A stretch of DNA of 64,000 nt from Romanomermis culicivorax. Taxonomy: Eukaryota > Nematoda > Enoplea > Mermithida > Mermithidae. The first letter of the stretch is position 1. Each line of letters opens with the position of its first letter. A program made the translations under genes and the position numbers. Positions 9,751-19,789 of the stretch are shown here, in pieces. The stretch covers positions 1,210,429 to 1,274,428 of the forward strand of contig CAWUHX010000069.1 of assembly GCA_963922205.1 (NCBI GenBank), given 5' to 3'. The notes under the pieces are model-generated. The model was not told the DNA's origin. It did no database searches and was given only the letters and a program-made list of their open reading frames with translations.

Positions 9751-10850
9751 ACCTGTTGCATAAAAGACTTGTACTCGTTACAAGTCCTACGAGCCAAAAA
9801 TTACTTGTTAATTCCGTTGCATAAAAGTCACAAGTTACAAGCTACAAGTACAAGTCCCACAAGTGAAATTTTTGCTACAACTGTAATTTACGAACTGGTG
9901 TTGCATAAAAGCACTCGTAACGATTAAAGGTCCTACAAGAGAAATTTTACAAGCGCAGTGTTGCATAAAACTATGTGTAGCTACAAGTCAGTTACAGGCG
10001 TAGTTAAACATTTTAACACATTTTTTGTTGAATTTACAAGTCGTACAAGTTGGGCTTTGCACAAAAGTATCAGTGCTACAATTGTAAAAAGTTGTAATGG
10101 ATGGAGCAGCCATTTTCCTTTAGAGTCATATAGACTTTGTTCATATTTATGGATTAATTCGTTGTGATATTTAACTCTTTGTAAAATGTAGATTAAAAAT
10201 CAATTACAAGTCCTACAAATGTTTCTCGCATACACGAATGGGGGGGGGGGGCTGGGAGGATTTGGGGGAGGGGTGTAGACCCCTCCAGCGAAAAATTCGC
10301 CCTATACGTTGTACAGGAACATTACTGGGATTTGGCCCTCCCCGAAAAAATTTTTTCTCCGTGCATGTATGGTTTTCCGTATTTAGGCTATTATGGATAG
10401 TTTTTCTTCAAAGTATAGATTCTGAAGACGATTTTATAGAAAAAAGGAATAATACACGTCGACAACAAGTATTTCGTCCTCTAATTTTGATTGTTACAGC
10501 ATTGTTGATGGCATTGTTACAAGTTGTACAACTGTAAAAAAATTTTATGCAACGGTTTTCCATATACTTGTAATATACTTGTAGAACATGTAAAATCGCC
10601 CTATAAAAATGCATTCATAAAAAACGCTTGTAATTTATACTTATAGGGCTTACAACCTCGAGAAACTACAATTGTAAATTACAAGTCCTACAATCGTAAC
10701 ACACTTGACTTGTAAAATTGACTCTGAACTAGTAATTTTTTGCTTGTAGACAAAAAATTTATATGCAACGCCAACGTGTATGACTGGTAGCTTTTTTCAC
10801 TCGTAACTTGCAACTCGTAGCTTGTAAATTGTACGTTTTATGCACCGGGC
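9751..10850. mobile_element. Word-array element built from TACAAGT/ACTTGTA words
   Basis: The block is made of degenerate repeats of TACAAGTCCTAC, ACTTGTA and TTGCATAAAA in both orientations, dense at both ends and sparse in the middle. The ends read GGGACCTGTTGCATAAAAG on the left and the inverse of GGGCCCGGTGCATAAAACG on the right. No transposase frame is present, and I could not find a convincing target duplication. A small hAT-like MITE (10229-10371) is nested inside. It interrupts or abuts the coding-like sequence that begins at 10851. Confidence 0.6.
10229..10371. mobile_element. CATACATGCAC-type MITE, short copy
   Basis: The left end is CATACACGAATGGGG and the right end GTGCATGTATG. 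Imperfect 8-bp flanks GTTTCTCG and GTTTTCCG agree at 6 of 8 positions. It contains a G-run and a TAGACCCCTCC block. It belongs with the longer copies at 35284-35642 and 58776-59401. Confidence 0.6.
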
Positions 10851-11250
10851 CCGTGGAGAGCATCGATTTCAGCAATCTGCTCAGACCACTGGAAGCAGCG
10901 TTAAGCGGGCTGCCATCGTTTTTGGTGATGATCATTTCGGCCAGCCTATCAATGTAGCCAGCTACCAATGAGTCATGGGGATAAGGGCAAGCCGCTTCGT
11001 TTATGTCAGGAATGAACCTTTGTAGGCCGAAAGTGAGAAAAAGCAATATGGGGTAAGAAGTGCCAAGCCCAACATAGGCCAGTGTTTCGTGGGACAGTGT
11101 TGTGATGTTGGGAATGTTTAAGTACTTCAAAACCCGCTGGAACTAAAATTCGTATGTCGAAGGCCAAGGCACACACATGAGACAGCGGCTCTGAGGGTAC
11201 GTTTTTCGGGCATGAAACCGATTTTCCGAGCCAGCTCATAGAGTTTTATG
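10851..11250 (-). pseudogene. Unrecognised coding-like fragment, one frameshift or hidden intron
   Basis: The first part (11245-11129) reads DIKLYELARKIGFMPEKRTL and continues to a TGA near 11127. Shifting frame, it continues VLKYLNIPNITTLSHETLAY, then FGLQRFIPDINEAACPYPHD and a GSPLNAASSGLSRLLKS end near 10851. Composition, lack of repeats and codon use look like real protein. I do not recognise the family. It ends exactly where the TTGCATAAAA word-array element begins, so it was probably cut by that insertion. Confidence 0.35.
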
Positions 11251-12255
11251 TCAGGAAAGTAGAATTGCTAGAAAGCATCTATTCATCACTTCAGACATAT
11301 TCAATCAACTGTGCCCAACATCGTGATTGGCCGAATTCTTACAAAAAATCTGATTCCATAAACCTTGAAATCCTGCTTTCAACAAATTGGATTACTTATT
11401 CTTTCCTCCATTTCTGATGACCAGTGATCCCTCATGCTTGAAACGTCTCAACGCTCACAAGACAACATAGTGCAATGTGGTAATTTGTCAATGAAAAATT
11501 TAGGATATCGAAGATGAAATTTTTGTTTGAATTCTCGATTTTTTTTATTTTTGATTTTTTCTTGTTGATTTTTGACCCTTGTCTTTATTTGGGGAAAAAT
11601 TTTCAGTGGAAAAAATGGTGATTGTTGCGCAATAATTTTTAATATAAATTGCAGGACCGTATACGCGCGATCCAAAATTCTTTGGACTTATTCTCCAGTA
11701 AAAATGGACCATGCACTTGTTTGCTGGATATCACAATTTCACACATCTTATATACATGTAAATATGTGGTCCACTGTTTCGTGTTATTTATCATTGATTA
11801 TGTGTTATCATTTAGGTCCGCTATTGATTTACGATTATATTGCATAATTTCCCATCGAATTTCGATTCCCGATTCTTGATGAGAACTTGAGCAGGGTATT
11901 CATCTGGGCTTGGAGAATTTGATTACTGATGTTGTTGCATTCGTTCAAGCCATCATTTTATGTTATAATATAACACAGCTGCACATAGGAGAATGGAAGG
12001 GCAAACCATTCTACATGAGACCCTGGACACCTCCTGACCTGAAAAAAAATCGTCAACACCCCCTGAACTTTTTGAAGACAGCATTTTTGATGATTTTTAT
12101 GCATATTTTGTATGAAAAACCGTGCTTGTGAAACTTTTTATTGTTTTTTGTTCACCCATCCCACACCCCCCTGATGAAACGTCTGAGATCCCTCCCCCAT
12201 GGGAAATTCTCGCTGTGCATGTGTGTAATGTAATGTGCCATTTGTCAACCTAATA
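11251..12255. other. Intergenic, no gene recognised
   Basis: AT-rich spacer. Short frames on both strands show no recognisable domain. A GTGCATGTGTGTAATG motif near 12213, with C-runs upstream, may be a decayed end of the CATACATGCAC MITE family. Confidence 0.3.
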
Positions 12256-12257
12256 TA

Positions 12258-12347
12258 TTTGTCTTTTCTGCATTATGTGTAGAACTAGGAAAGGTGAACT
12301 CTAGACTGGAAGTGAACACTATTGTCTTTCTAGGAAAAAATTCCTAA
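12258..12347. repeat. Duplicate of the 3' end of the RRRR-site gene; empty site for MITE-A
   Basis: This block matches 5043-5065 joined directly to 5314-5382 (CTGCATTATGTGTAGAACTA and AGTGAACACTATTGTCTTTC, then AAAAAATTCCTAAT). It therefore carries the 3' end of the 5360-5569 frame without the MITE. Upstream similarity stops quickly, so only a fragment remains. Confidence 0.75.
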
Positions 12348-12500
12348 TTCTTGAGACACGGAGAATACTTCCGGACCAAAAGCGCAAAACAAAATTGAGC
12401 TTTGCATGCATATTTCTGATGAATTTTTCAATTAGAAAACTCTTAGTTGGAATCACTAATCCCTGTTAAAAAGTCCTCTATCCTTTGGTGTCAGTAGACT

Positions 12501-12731
12501 CTAACCTGTCCAACCTAACTTCATCAAATGTAGACGTATGCCAATGTCTATTATTTTACGGGTAGAACGCATCAAAATTAATGGTTTGATTTGATTGTAA
12601 TACGTTTTGGTGATGCATTTTGTATCAAAAAACTCTATGGCATGTCCGTTGTCTGACATGAAGTGTGAAAATATTGAGTTATGGTCAATATTTGTCAGGA
12701 ATTTCAAACGTATTGTTCCTTTTTTTGTCAA
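12501..12731 (-). pseudogene. Possible Penelope/GIY-YIG-type endonuclease fragment
   Basis: A 76-residue frame containing SHFMSDNGHAIEFFDTKCIT, then a YYNQIKPLILMRSTRKI tail. A GHxIxFxxTKxI block followed by a basic YYxRxxKE-like block is seen near the C-terminus of Penelope-like elements and related GIY-YIG endonucleases, and this is only a partial match. No reverse transcriptase is found next to it, so it would be a short relic. Confidence is low. Confidence 0.3.
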
Positions 12732-12839
12732 ATGTCCATGAGACCAGAAATCGTTTTCACTCTGTTAGAACCTTCTTGAGGAAGTTCCTTAAGGGAAACA
12801 ATGGCCCACCAGGTTAAACACAGGATCTAACCAAAGGAA

Positions 12840-12910
12840 TACTGGTCTGGATGACCCAGTGGTTACAGCTCTCGACTCAGAAGCTCAAAATTCAGGGATC
12901 AAACCCCAGT
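12840..12910 (+). other. tRNA-like sequence (tRNA-derived SINE or tRNA pseudogene)
   Basis: The segment has an A-box-like GGATGACCCAGTGG and, about 35 bp on, a B-box-like GGGATCAAACCCC. Arms do not pair well enough to call a functional tRNA. Two other tRNA-like segments lie at 49601-49672 and 50262-50341. Confidence 0.45.
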
Positions 12911-12955
12911 GCAAGCAAGAATTTATTAAAAATTATCCTAATGGTCATAGTCTGA

Positions 12956-13050
12956 AGAGTTTATTCCCAATTGAGTGAATTTCCATGTGAGCAATTGCAA
13001 AAATAAGCGAATTCCCAGTTGAGCGATTGTCAGTAACACGATTCCCAAAC
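12956..13050 (+). repeat. Short array of GAATTCCCAGTTGAGCG words
   Basis: It contains words such as CCCAATTGAGTGAAT, GCGAATTCCCAGTTGAGCG and ACGATTCCCAAACGAA. These are the same words that form the two inverted blocks of the foldback element at 47700-48880, so this is a decayed or partial copy. Confidence 0.6.
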
Positions 13051-13061
13051 GAATACAGTAA

Positions 13062-13353
13062 GGGTCCAACTATACTTTGCCGTACGGCGCCGTGGCGCCG
13101 TACGGCAAAGTACGGCACGTACGTATAGCAGCTACTTATCATGCGCCGTATGGCGCCGCGCGGCACCGTACGTCACGTAAATATAGCAGCTACTTATTAT
13201 TTTAATTTACTTATTATCATTTGCCACCGTACGGCGCCGTACGTCGTGAAGCCACTCATCAGGCGCCGTACGGCGCGTGCGGCGAAGTATAGCAGCTCAA
13301 TGTAGTGTCGTACGGCACCGTACGGCGCCGTACGGCGAAGTATAGTTGGCCCC
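13062..13353. mobile_element. GTACGG-word MITE (Harbinger-like, TAA target), copy 1
   Basis: The inverted ends are GGGTCCAACTATACTTTGCC and, at the other end, GGCGAAGTATAGTTGGCCC. TAA is present on both sides (13059-13061, 13354-13356). The interior is built of CCGTACGG and GGCGCC words that can fold on themselves. Other copies: 54960-55197 and 58445-58579; a variant with GCGCGG words is at 59055-59298. Confidence 0.85.
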
Positions 13354-13359
13354 TAAGAT

Positions 13360-14085
13360 CCCATGCACATGATATTTCATAGTATAGTTTTTCGTGATTT
13401 TATGCACATAGCAGACCAATTTCAGGCCATTATGATGAGTAGAATCTAACGTTTTTACTGTTTCGAAACAGTAAAAGCGTGCCTGGAAAACAGTGCTTAA
13501 GCATAGGGAATCATTGAAAAACGTGTACCGAGTATGTAAAAAATGTGTCCCCGAGACGTTTTTAAATTTTTCCAAGTATGCAAAACGAACCGACTATTTT
13601 GACAGACTATAGCCAACACCTGTAATAAAGACTTTTTCAAAAAATCTAACGGTGTTACAAACTTATTGTACAATTTTTTAGTATAACCGTTACATCATTG
13701 GATTGTTAGATCCTATGCTAGGGGGACCATTAAAATCTAATGGGTTTACTTGTTTCACACAAATTTTAAGTGTTATATATGTTTTTAAAAGAACTAGCAG
13801 GACAAACCAATGGCTCAACAAAGCATAAAACTATCAAAATGATTTATTGTAGACTAAATGGTCAACAGCTGACGCACTTGATGGTATCAAACTACCAGAC
13901 ATACCAGAGAGTATTATATTATGTAGGCGTTTTAAAAAACTTGTCCAGGAATACAGGACAAACTGATCATTGGACAGATTATAGTCAACAGATACAGTAT
14001 CGATTTTTCAGAGAATCTTACATTTTTGGTGAAATTTTTGTACAGTTTTTTAGAAAAATCATTAGATTGTTAGACCACGGAAATA
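13360..14085. other. Intergenic, no gene recognised
   Basis: AT-rich. The word AATCTAACGG/GATTGTTAGA recurs near 13640, 13704 and 14060, and TATAGTCAACA/TATAGCCAACA recurs near 13607 and 13980. The segment may therefore be a diverged local duplication. No protein or RNA gene is supported. Confidence 0.3.
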
Positions 14086-14107
14086 CCTTTGTTGTTTGGG
14101 GACCATA

Positions 14108-14335
14108 AGTTGGAGATATTTTGTTGGAGATATTTTGTTAGAGACGTTTTGTTGGAGACATTTTGTGTTAAAGACATTTTGCACAGGAACATTTTCTTTG
14201 GAGATCATTTATTAGGATTCGGAGATCATTTGTTGGTGGTAGACATTTTGCTGGAGATATTTTGTTGGAGGCATTATATGTTGGGGATATTTTGTTGGAG
14301 ACGTTTTTTTGGAGACATTATGTCGCGACACTCAT
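14108..14335 (+). repeat. Minisatellite of TTGGAGAYATTTTG units
   Basis: About 14 consecutive degenerate units of 14-18 bp, with core TTGGAGATATTTTG or TTGGAGACATTTTG. The array is single-orientation. The open frame across it (rich in LLETFCW-like repeats) is a by-product. Confidence 0.85.
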
Positions 14336-14339
14336 CGAC

Positions 14340-16115
14340 CTTCTACGTTCCGCGCTGACCATATTATCTTCACAAAAATCAAGCTAAAAATTAAAAATAT
14401 ATTCAATTTTTGGACAAGAAATCAGAAATTTCTTAGAATAGCGACCTAAAACTATCATTATTTACTAAAAGAATGGATTAAAAAAGTTTTTCTGATTTAA
14501 ATTATTTATTGCAACCATCAGAAAATTAAACTTCAAGCAGCGAGCAACACCGCCGAAGAAATTCAGATGGAAATTTATACAGTAAACTTAAAAAATTGCA
14601 AGCGGCGACCGCTTGCCTGCCTGGTCCTAAACTAGCGGGCTAGCGGCTATCACGCGCGGTGTTGCCCGCTGCGTGAAGTGACACTCCGCCTTTAGGCGTC
14701 GTATCCAAATCGAAACAGGGATGAGACGTTATTCCGTCTGGCCCCTTTTTTGTCCCGGAAGAATTCTTATTTTTTCTACAGTATTAAGTCGTTTGCTGCG
14801 TAAAAGTTGTATACTAAAGTGAACCTATTCTGTCACTGCATCTGCTATATCATTAGAATAGATGTAGCTGCACCGTTATCATTTTTAATGATGGCCAAAA
14901 AGATATTGAGTGGATTTTTATCATTAGAAGGTAACCTTAGGGAAATGTGAAAATTATTGCAGTTTATTTACATCTTTTAAACTGACACATACTAAGATTA
15001 AGAGGACAGTCGGGATTATGGGACAGTTGGGGTAAAGGAACAGTCGGGGTAAGGCGGCACAATCTTTTCCGATAGGATGCCGTTTAATATTTTCTTCAAA
15101 ACTTGTTAAAGATGAATTAATCGTTCGTAAAGTTATCGATATTTCATTTTTACATCATTCTTATTTCATCCGCCTTCTGTAATTTAGGGAATAATGATTT
15201 CAAATTTTTTATCTCTTTGATGATTTTCTCTCTGTGTGTTCAAATCTTAATTTCGTACACGAAATTCTTGCTTGGTTTCCTTCGTCGACATCCTGAATAT
15301 TGCGATGCAAAACAGAATTTATAATGGATATTTTTGATTCATTATCAAAAGTGTTGCGCAAATTTTCAAGTTCAACACACATTGTTTCGGGTTAGTCACG
15401 ATAAAGAACTCAAGGTGCCCTTCTCGTATTCCATTGTTCAGAGTTTTCACGAGACCTTGTGCTTGTTCTACACTCCGATCTAGATTATTTGATAATATTT
15501 ACTGTTTATGGTCTTTGTTCGTGGTGTGCAATGCAGCGGCAGAGTTCTCATCCGTAGGAAAAACTTCAAAGTCGGGATTTTTTTAAGTTTTTTAAGGAGT
15601 TTGAGGATTTGGCTTTTTCAGAAATTTCGATGTATTTGTTGTCATAATTTTTTACACGATGAAAATACTTTTACTGTAACAAATTCATGGGTTGCCATAC
15701 TGGCATTATGTTCTAATGCTATGCAACCGAACATAAAACACTCATTTTGTAAATTCTAAGTCAAACGTGAATTTATCAGGATGAGGTAAAGGAGGTAAGG
15801 TGGCTTTAGGCTATTATATATCGCATTTTACAATCGCAATGTACATGAAACAATCTACAAAACCGCGCGAACCAACAATGTGAAAAAAGGAAACCCGATA
15901 AGAAACAAAACAAAATTCTTTGGTAAGAAATATAAGGCCGCTTCCTATGGAATTTTCTGTGAAATGTTGAAAAACAATTTTAATGGGGAAAAAGAGATAA
16001 TCTAAATTGCAAAACTTTATTCTCAATGCGTGGGTGTACTGCTAGAAGAAACATAAATTTAGCCGGCTCAAATCCAAAAGAGAAAAGGGGAATATTTATA
16101 CACAACCTCAGAGAA
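14340..16115. other. Intergenic, no gene recognised; GC-rich inverted words near 14590-14760
   Basis: A GC-rich patch holds CAAGCGGCGACCGCTTG, GCGGGCTAGCGGC and GGTGTTGCCCGCTGCG. Together with GCAGCGAGCAACACCGCC at about 14536, these look like a foldback MITE. Near 15010-15065 the phrases GACAGTCGGGATTATGGG, ACAGTTGGGGTAAAGGA and CAGTCGGGGTAAGGCG repeat. No coding sequence is recognised. Confidence 0.35.
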
Positions 16116-16119
16116 GAGA

Positions 16120-17282
16120 AATTGATCAAAATATTTTAGACAAGCTGTCCATTTGAACGCCTTTTTTAACGTACATGTTTCTACATAATTCGGTCTTCCA
16201 CTGACCTTGTATCTGGGTTACGTGATCTAGAACACCTGCAGCTGCTGCTGCTGTAGCACCTCCAGATCACAAACTGTGAGTGCCAAACTTGCTTGCATCA
16301 ATATGCAGCGTTTCCAAAGTATCCAGGAGCTGTTCCCTGAATCTGTTGTACGAAAGTGGCTGTGATGATTTCAACTGCTCATGATTGTGACTTTTTGAAA
16401 TGGCTCGAAATAGTAGTTGTTCGGAATTAGGCAGTATCTTTGCCATGTGGACATAATTGAGGAGTACCCTAAAAGGGCAAGAAAGATGAGGTACTTTAGG
16501 AATTGCTAAAGTCCATCCTGTCTGGTAAACATCTGTCTTGCTGTGACGAATTTTTACTGTAAATGAGGATGATGCAAATAATATATCACTAGCTCGCAAA
16601 TTTAAAATTTCTCCAATTCGAAAAAAACAGCATAACATAGAGCGACCATGGCTAAAAGGCGTAGATTCGCCAGACTAGGATTGTCCATACAAAAGACTGA
16701 AATTCTGTGGATTATGTCTGGAGTGAATGGTTCCTTCCTGTTATGTTTGGCAGAGCAGTGACGATGTGTGGCTTCGATCACCGATTTGACAATGAAGCTG
16801 TCACTAAAAGCATGCAAGTTCACAATTTTTTGGAACCAACACAATGCGGCATGTGCTTGTGCTAAACTGGATGAGCTATGGAATTGTGTCTTATCTGTCA
16901 AATATGCTGTGAATTCAAGTGGATCTGTGGGGAAGACTGTAACATTGTTGGTGATCGCCCAATTTGACCATTTTTGCAATTGAGATGCATACACAGTAAG
17001 GGTCGATTGTGAGCGCAAAGCTAAAATGGAGGTGCGAATCGACTGTAAGCGATGTGATGATAGCTTGGGATTGCCGAGAAGTAGTTGCAAGTTTGTGTAA
17101 TTAGTCAAATCGAAGTGGTCTAAAACAAGGGATAAGTTAAGGAAGTTAAGGAAAGAGAAGAGAGTAAGCAATAGTGGGAGGGTGGGTGGGATATTGAGAT
17201 GAGCTAAATGGAGCTGGGTAGCATTTGTGAGATATGAGGTGGAATGCAGAGCCAAGGAGCAAAAGTGACTATGCTGTAGCAA
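16120..17282 (-). pseudogene. Tyrosine recombinase pseudogene (Crypton/DIRS-type integrase)
   Basis: The N-terminal part (17282-16602) has a SAM-like core-binding region (LTVYASQLQKWSNWAITN). The frame slips by one base in a T-run at about 16617-16623, and the catalytic domain continues from 16638: CCFFRIGEILNLRASD holds the first catalytic Arg. The box that should read HSLR has HSL followed by TGA (16267-16269), one C-to-T change from the Arg codon CGA. SGGATAAAAAGV follows in frame. The next block has QGQWK where active enzymes have HGRW, and the nucleophile Tyr is still present in NMYVKKG (16171-16173). The order R, H-x-x-R, HGRW, Y defines the family. At least three lesions mark it as dead. 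No flanking repeats of a DIRS or Crypton element could be delimited. Confidence 0.85.
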
Positions 17283-17625
17283 AAAGCACCCAAAGTGAAG
17301 TAGCAGGGAGAAACAGCTGACACGGTTTCATTAAGAAACAGAGGCTCAGGGAACATCGTTTTCCTACAGTATACCCAAAATAAGTATAATTTTCAGTGAC
17401 GGATCAAGCACTGTTTGGAATGATCTGGCATCGATCTGGCATTATTCAAATCTGGCACTAATTCTAGCATAAAATTATGATTTTTGGCATAATTCTGGCA
17501 TAATGTTCTGATTTCAAACCTGATTCTGGCATCATCTGAAAATTAAGTATTTACTGGCTCAGCATTCTACGTTTTAGCCCAAGTTTACTGTAGGATTGAA
17601 GCAAAATAATTTGTTCTCTGAGTTT
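17283..17625. repeat. TCTGGCAT-word repeat
   Basis: At 17400-17540 the words ATCTGGCAT, TCTGGCACTA and TTCTGGCATAA recur. They resemble 1320-1410. Nothing coding is seen. Confidence 0.5.
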
Positions 17626-17629
17626 CAAT

Positions 17630-17727
17630 CAGCGTTTTTTGTTGTGCACGGATATTTGTGCCAATTGGCACAAGAGGCCAAAAAAATTTGTGCCAATGGC
17701 ACAAAAAAAAATTTTCTACTAAAAACA
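17630..17727 (-). mobile_element. Solitary E2 terminus
   Basis: CAGCGTTTTTTGTTGTGCAC, then the palindrome TTGTGCCAATTGGCACAAGA. This matches the right end of E2 (3210-3305) in reverse orientation and stops abruptly at about 17727. Confidence 0.7.
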
Positions 17728-17779
17728 TATAAGGTAAAGTGGGGTAACTTTGGGTAAAATCGAGTCAATTCGACTAAGT

Positions 17780-18198
17780 CATACCATACCTGTAAGACCT
17801 CCGACCAGTTGGGGGGGGGGGGAGGGGGGTAAATCCGAAATTTTGGGGGGGGGGGGGGTAGGAAAAAGTCGAAATTTTTCCCAAAAAAGGCCAAAAAACA
17901 TACACTTTTTGGCAAATTTTTTTAATTTTTTGCCAACTGGGGGGGGGGGGAGGAAATGATTTTGGGTACTGGGTTGGCCGAGTTGGGGGGGGGGGGGGTC
18001 CCCCCCCCCCCAACTCGGCCAACCTTTAGGGAAAAGTCGAAATTTTTCCCAAAAAAGGCCAAAAAACATACACTTTTTTGAAAAAAATTTTTTTTTTTTC
18101 CAAACTGGATGGGGGTTGGGGGGGGGAATGATTTTGGGTATAGGGTTGGCCGAGTTGGGGGGGGGCCCCCCCCAACCCCCCCCCCAAGTACAGGTATG
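17780..18198. mobile_element. CATACCTGTA element with G-runs (8-bp TSD), copy 1
   Basis: The ends are CATACCTGTAAGACC (left) and GTACAGGTATG (right), flanked by GACTAAGT and GACTAAGC. Two internal modules contain CGAAATTTTTCCCAAAAAAG, a poly-G run and GGGTTGGCCGAGTTG. G-run/C-run pairs such as 17983-18023 form long hairpins. Proline- and glycine-rich open frames across it are translated homopolymers. Copy 2 is at 26911-27109. Confidence 0.8.
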
Positions 18199-18565
18199 GA
18201 CTAAGCGTTTTTTTTGTGCCAAAACATGGTTTTTGGCACAAAAAAATTTGGAATGGCACAAAAAATTTTGAGCGTTTGTGCCAATTGGCACAAAATTTTT
18301 GGCTGGTCAAACATTAATTTTCCTTGATTTTTAGACGTCTTAGGGGCTGAAAATGTAAAAAATTTTCGGCGCTTCGCGCCGAGTCAACGAATATAACATT
18401 TTCTATTTGTATATTTGACCCGAACGCGATTCGCGAACGATTCCTCTTTGAACAGTGTATTAGTATTGTTGCAGCAAACTCCATAGGCTGTCAATGTCAA
18501 CAACTGATGGATGAAAAGAAATTCTGAATATTCTCTGTTCATTCAGTCAAATTCGGCTTTGAAAC

Positions 18566-19532
18566 CGGGGTTGGCAAAAACCCAGTTTTTGAAATCTTCA
18601 TTTTTGGGTTTTTGGGTGGGTTTTTCTGGGTTTTTGGTGGGTTTTTCTGAATTTTTGGTGGGTTTTTCTAGGGTTTTTGTTCCAGTTTTGTACTAATGAA
18701 TGATCATTTTACTTAAAATATATATGAGAATGTTATTTTTAACGTATAAAGTGTATTAAATTGCTGAACAGTGTTCAAGACTGACTATACATTTGGTTGT
18801 AACATATTTACACGAGTCACGCGACTGCACATTGCACAACGATTTTATCGATTTGGCTCATTAAAACGACTGGCTGTTTATTGAATTTTTTATTGCATGA
18901 TCTAAACACTAAAAATTGAAATGTCACTTTAAAAAATTGAAAATTACGGAAATCAAATTTCACGCTTCGGCTTCGCTCACTTCATCAGATTCACAGTCAC
19001 GGGAACTTTCTAGCAGCCCAAAGTTTGTCTTAACGAATACCAGTTTGCGCACTGTTTCCGTCGACAATTGATTTCGCAGCTTGGAATGTATGAAGCCAAC
19101 GGTAGAGAAGTTTCTTTCCGAAGATGCGGTAGAGACAACGAGCGAAAAAACCTCAATTAATTTTTTATACATGTAATACATTGAAACAAATAACATGTTA
19201 TCTATGTGTACCTTCAGAGCGATTCGTTGCACCAGCGGCCAGTCAGCTCCATCTGTGAGCCAATACTCAAGGACAGACTTTTTCTTTTTGACGAGCATCT
19301 GGTCTGGTAGCGAAATGAGTTATTTTGTTTTTGTAATTTTGTCTCAATCATGTACTGCGTCAATTCTTGATACACAGCACTTTTTTGGTCAGCTAGTTCT
19401 GGATTTGCCAAGGGAAATTAACGATGAAATCCTCAATCTCGTTCTGGATTTGCCACAGGGAAATTAACGATGAAATCCTCAAATTAACGATGAATTAAGA
19501 AAAACCCAAAAACCCAGGTCTTGCCAACCCTG
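18566..19532 (-). mobile_element. hAT transposon remnant, TIR CAGGGTTGGCAA
   Basis: The ends are CGGGGTTGGCAAAAACCCAG and GGTCTTGCCAACCCTG. The flanks are TTTGAAAC (18558-18565) and TTTAAAAC (19533-19540), agreeing at 7 of 8 positions. The uninterrupted E2 copy at about 2800-2815 has a single TTTAAAAC, so the empty site is visible in the same window. Subterminal TTTTTGGGTGGG words are present, and only the transposase C-terminus is kept. Confidence 0.9.
18960..19298 (-). pseudogene. hAT transposase C-terminal dimerisation domain
   Basis: A 112-residue frame with STASSERNFSTVGFIHSKLR, then NQLSTETVRKLVFVKTN. This is the hAT family C-terminal dimerisation signature (S.ASSERNFS...KLRN.L). The catalytic core upstream is missing, so the element carries a truncated gene. 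The frame begins with a non-ATG codon and ends with an acidic tail. Confidence 0.9.
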
Positions 19533-19789
19533 TTTAAAACGGAAATTCTCACTTTTTGTGTTTGTTTGATTCAAATAGAATCATAGAAAAATCGATATCG
19601 TTGGTAATGGTACAATGTTTAAATGTGAAAAATCGATATCGTTGGTAATGATACAATTTACACAATTTTCGACTTTATTTTCTCTAATAGTCTTAACATT
19701 GTTGTTAAATATATCTTACCTTAACATATTCATATTATTCGTAGTCAAAAATTGAATCAGTTTGAATTTCCTGAACAATTCTAGAATAA

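Noticed and set aside
14089..14358. 89-codon frame with repeated LLETFCW-like segments
   Set aside because: It is the minisatellite read in one frame; the unit length varies, so no repeat protein is implied.
17625..18310. Several long proline- or glycine-rich open frames on both strands
   Set aside because: They are translations of poly-G and poly-C runs and of TGTGCC palindromes in transposons; frames overlap on both strands and have no start context or motif.
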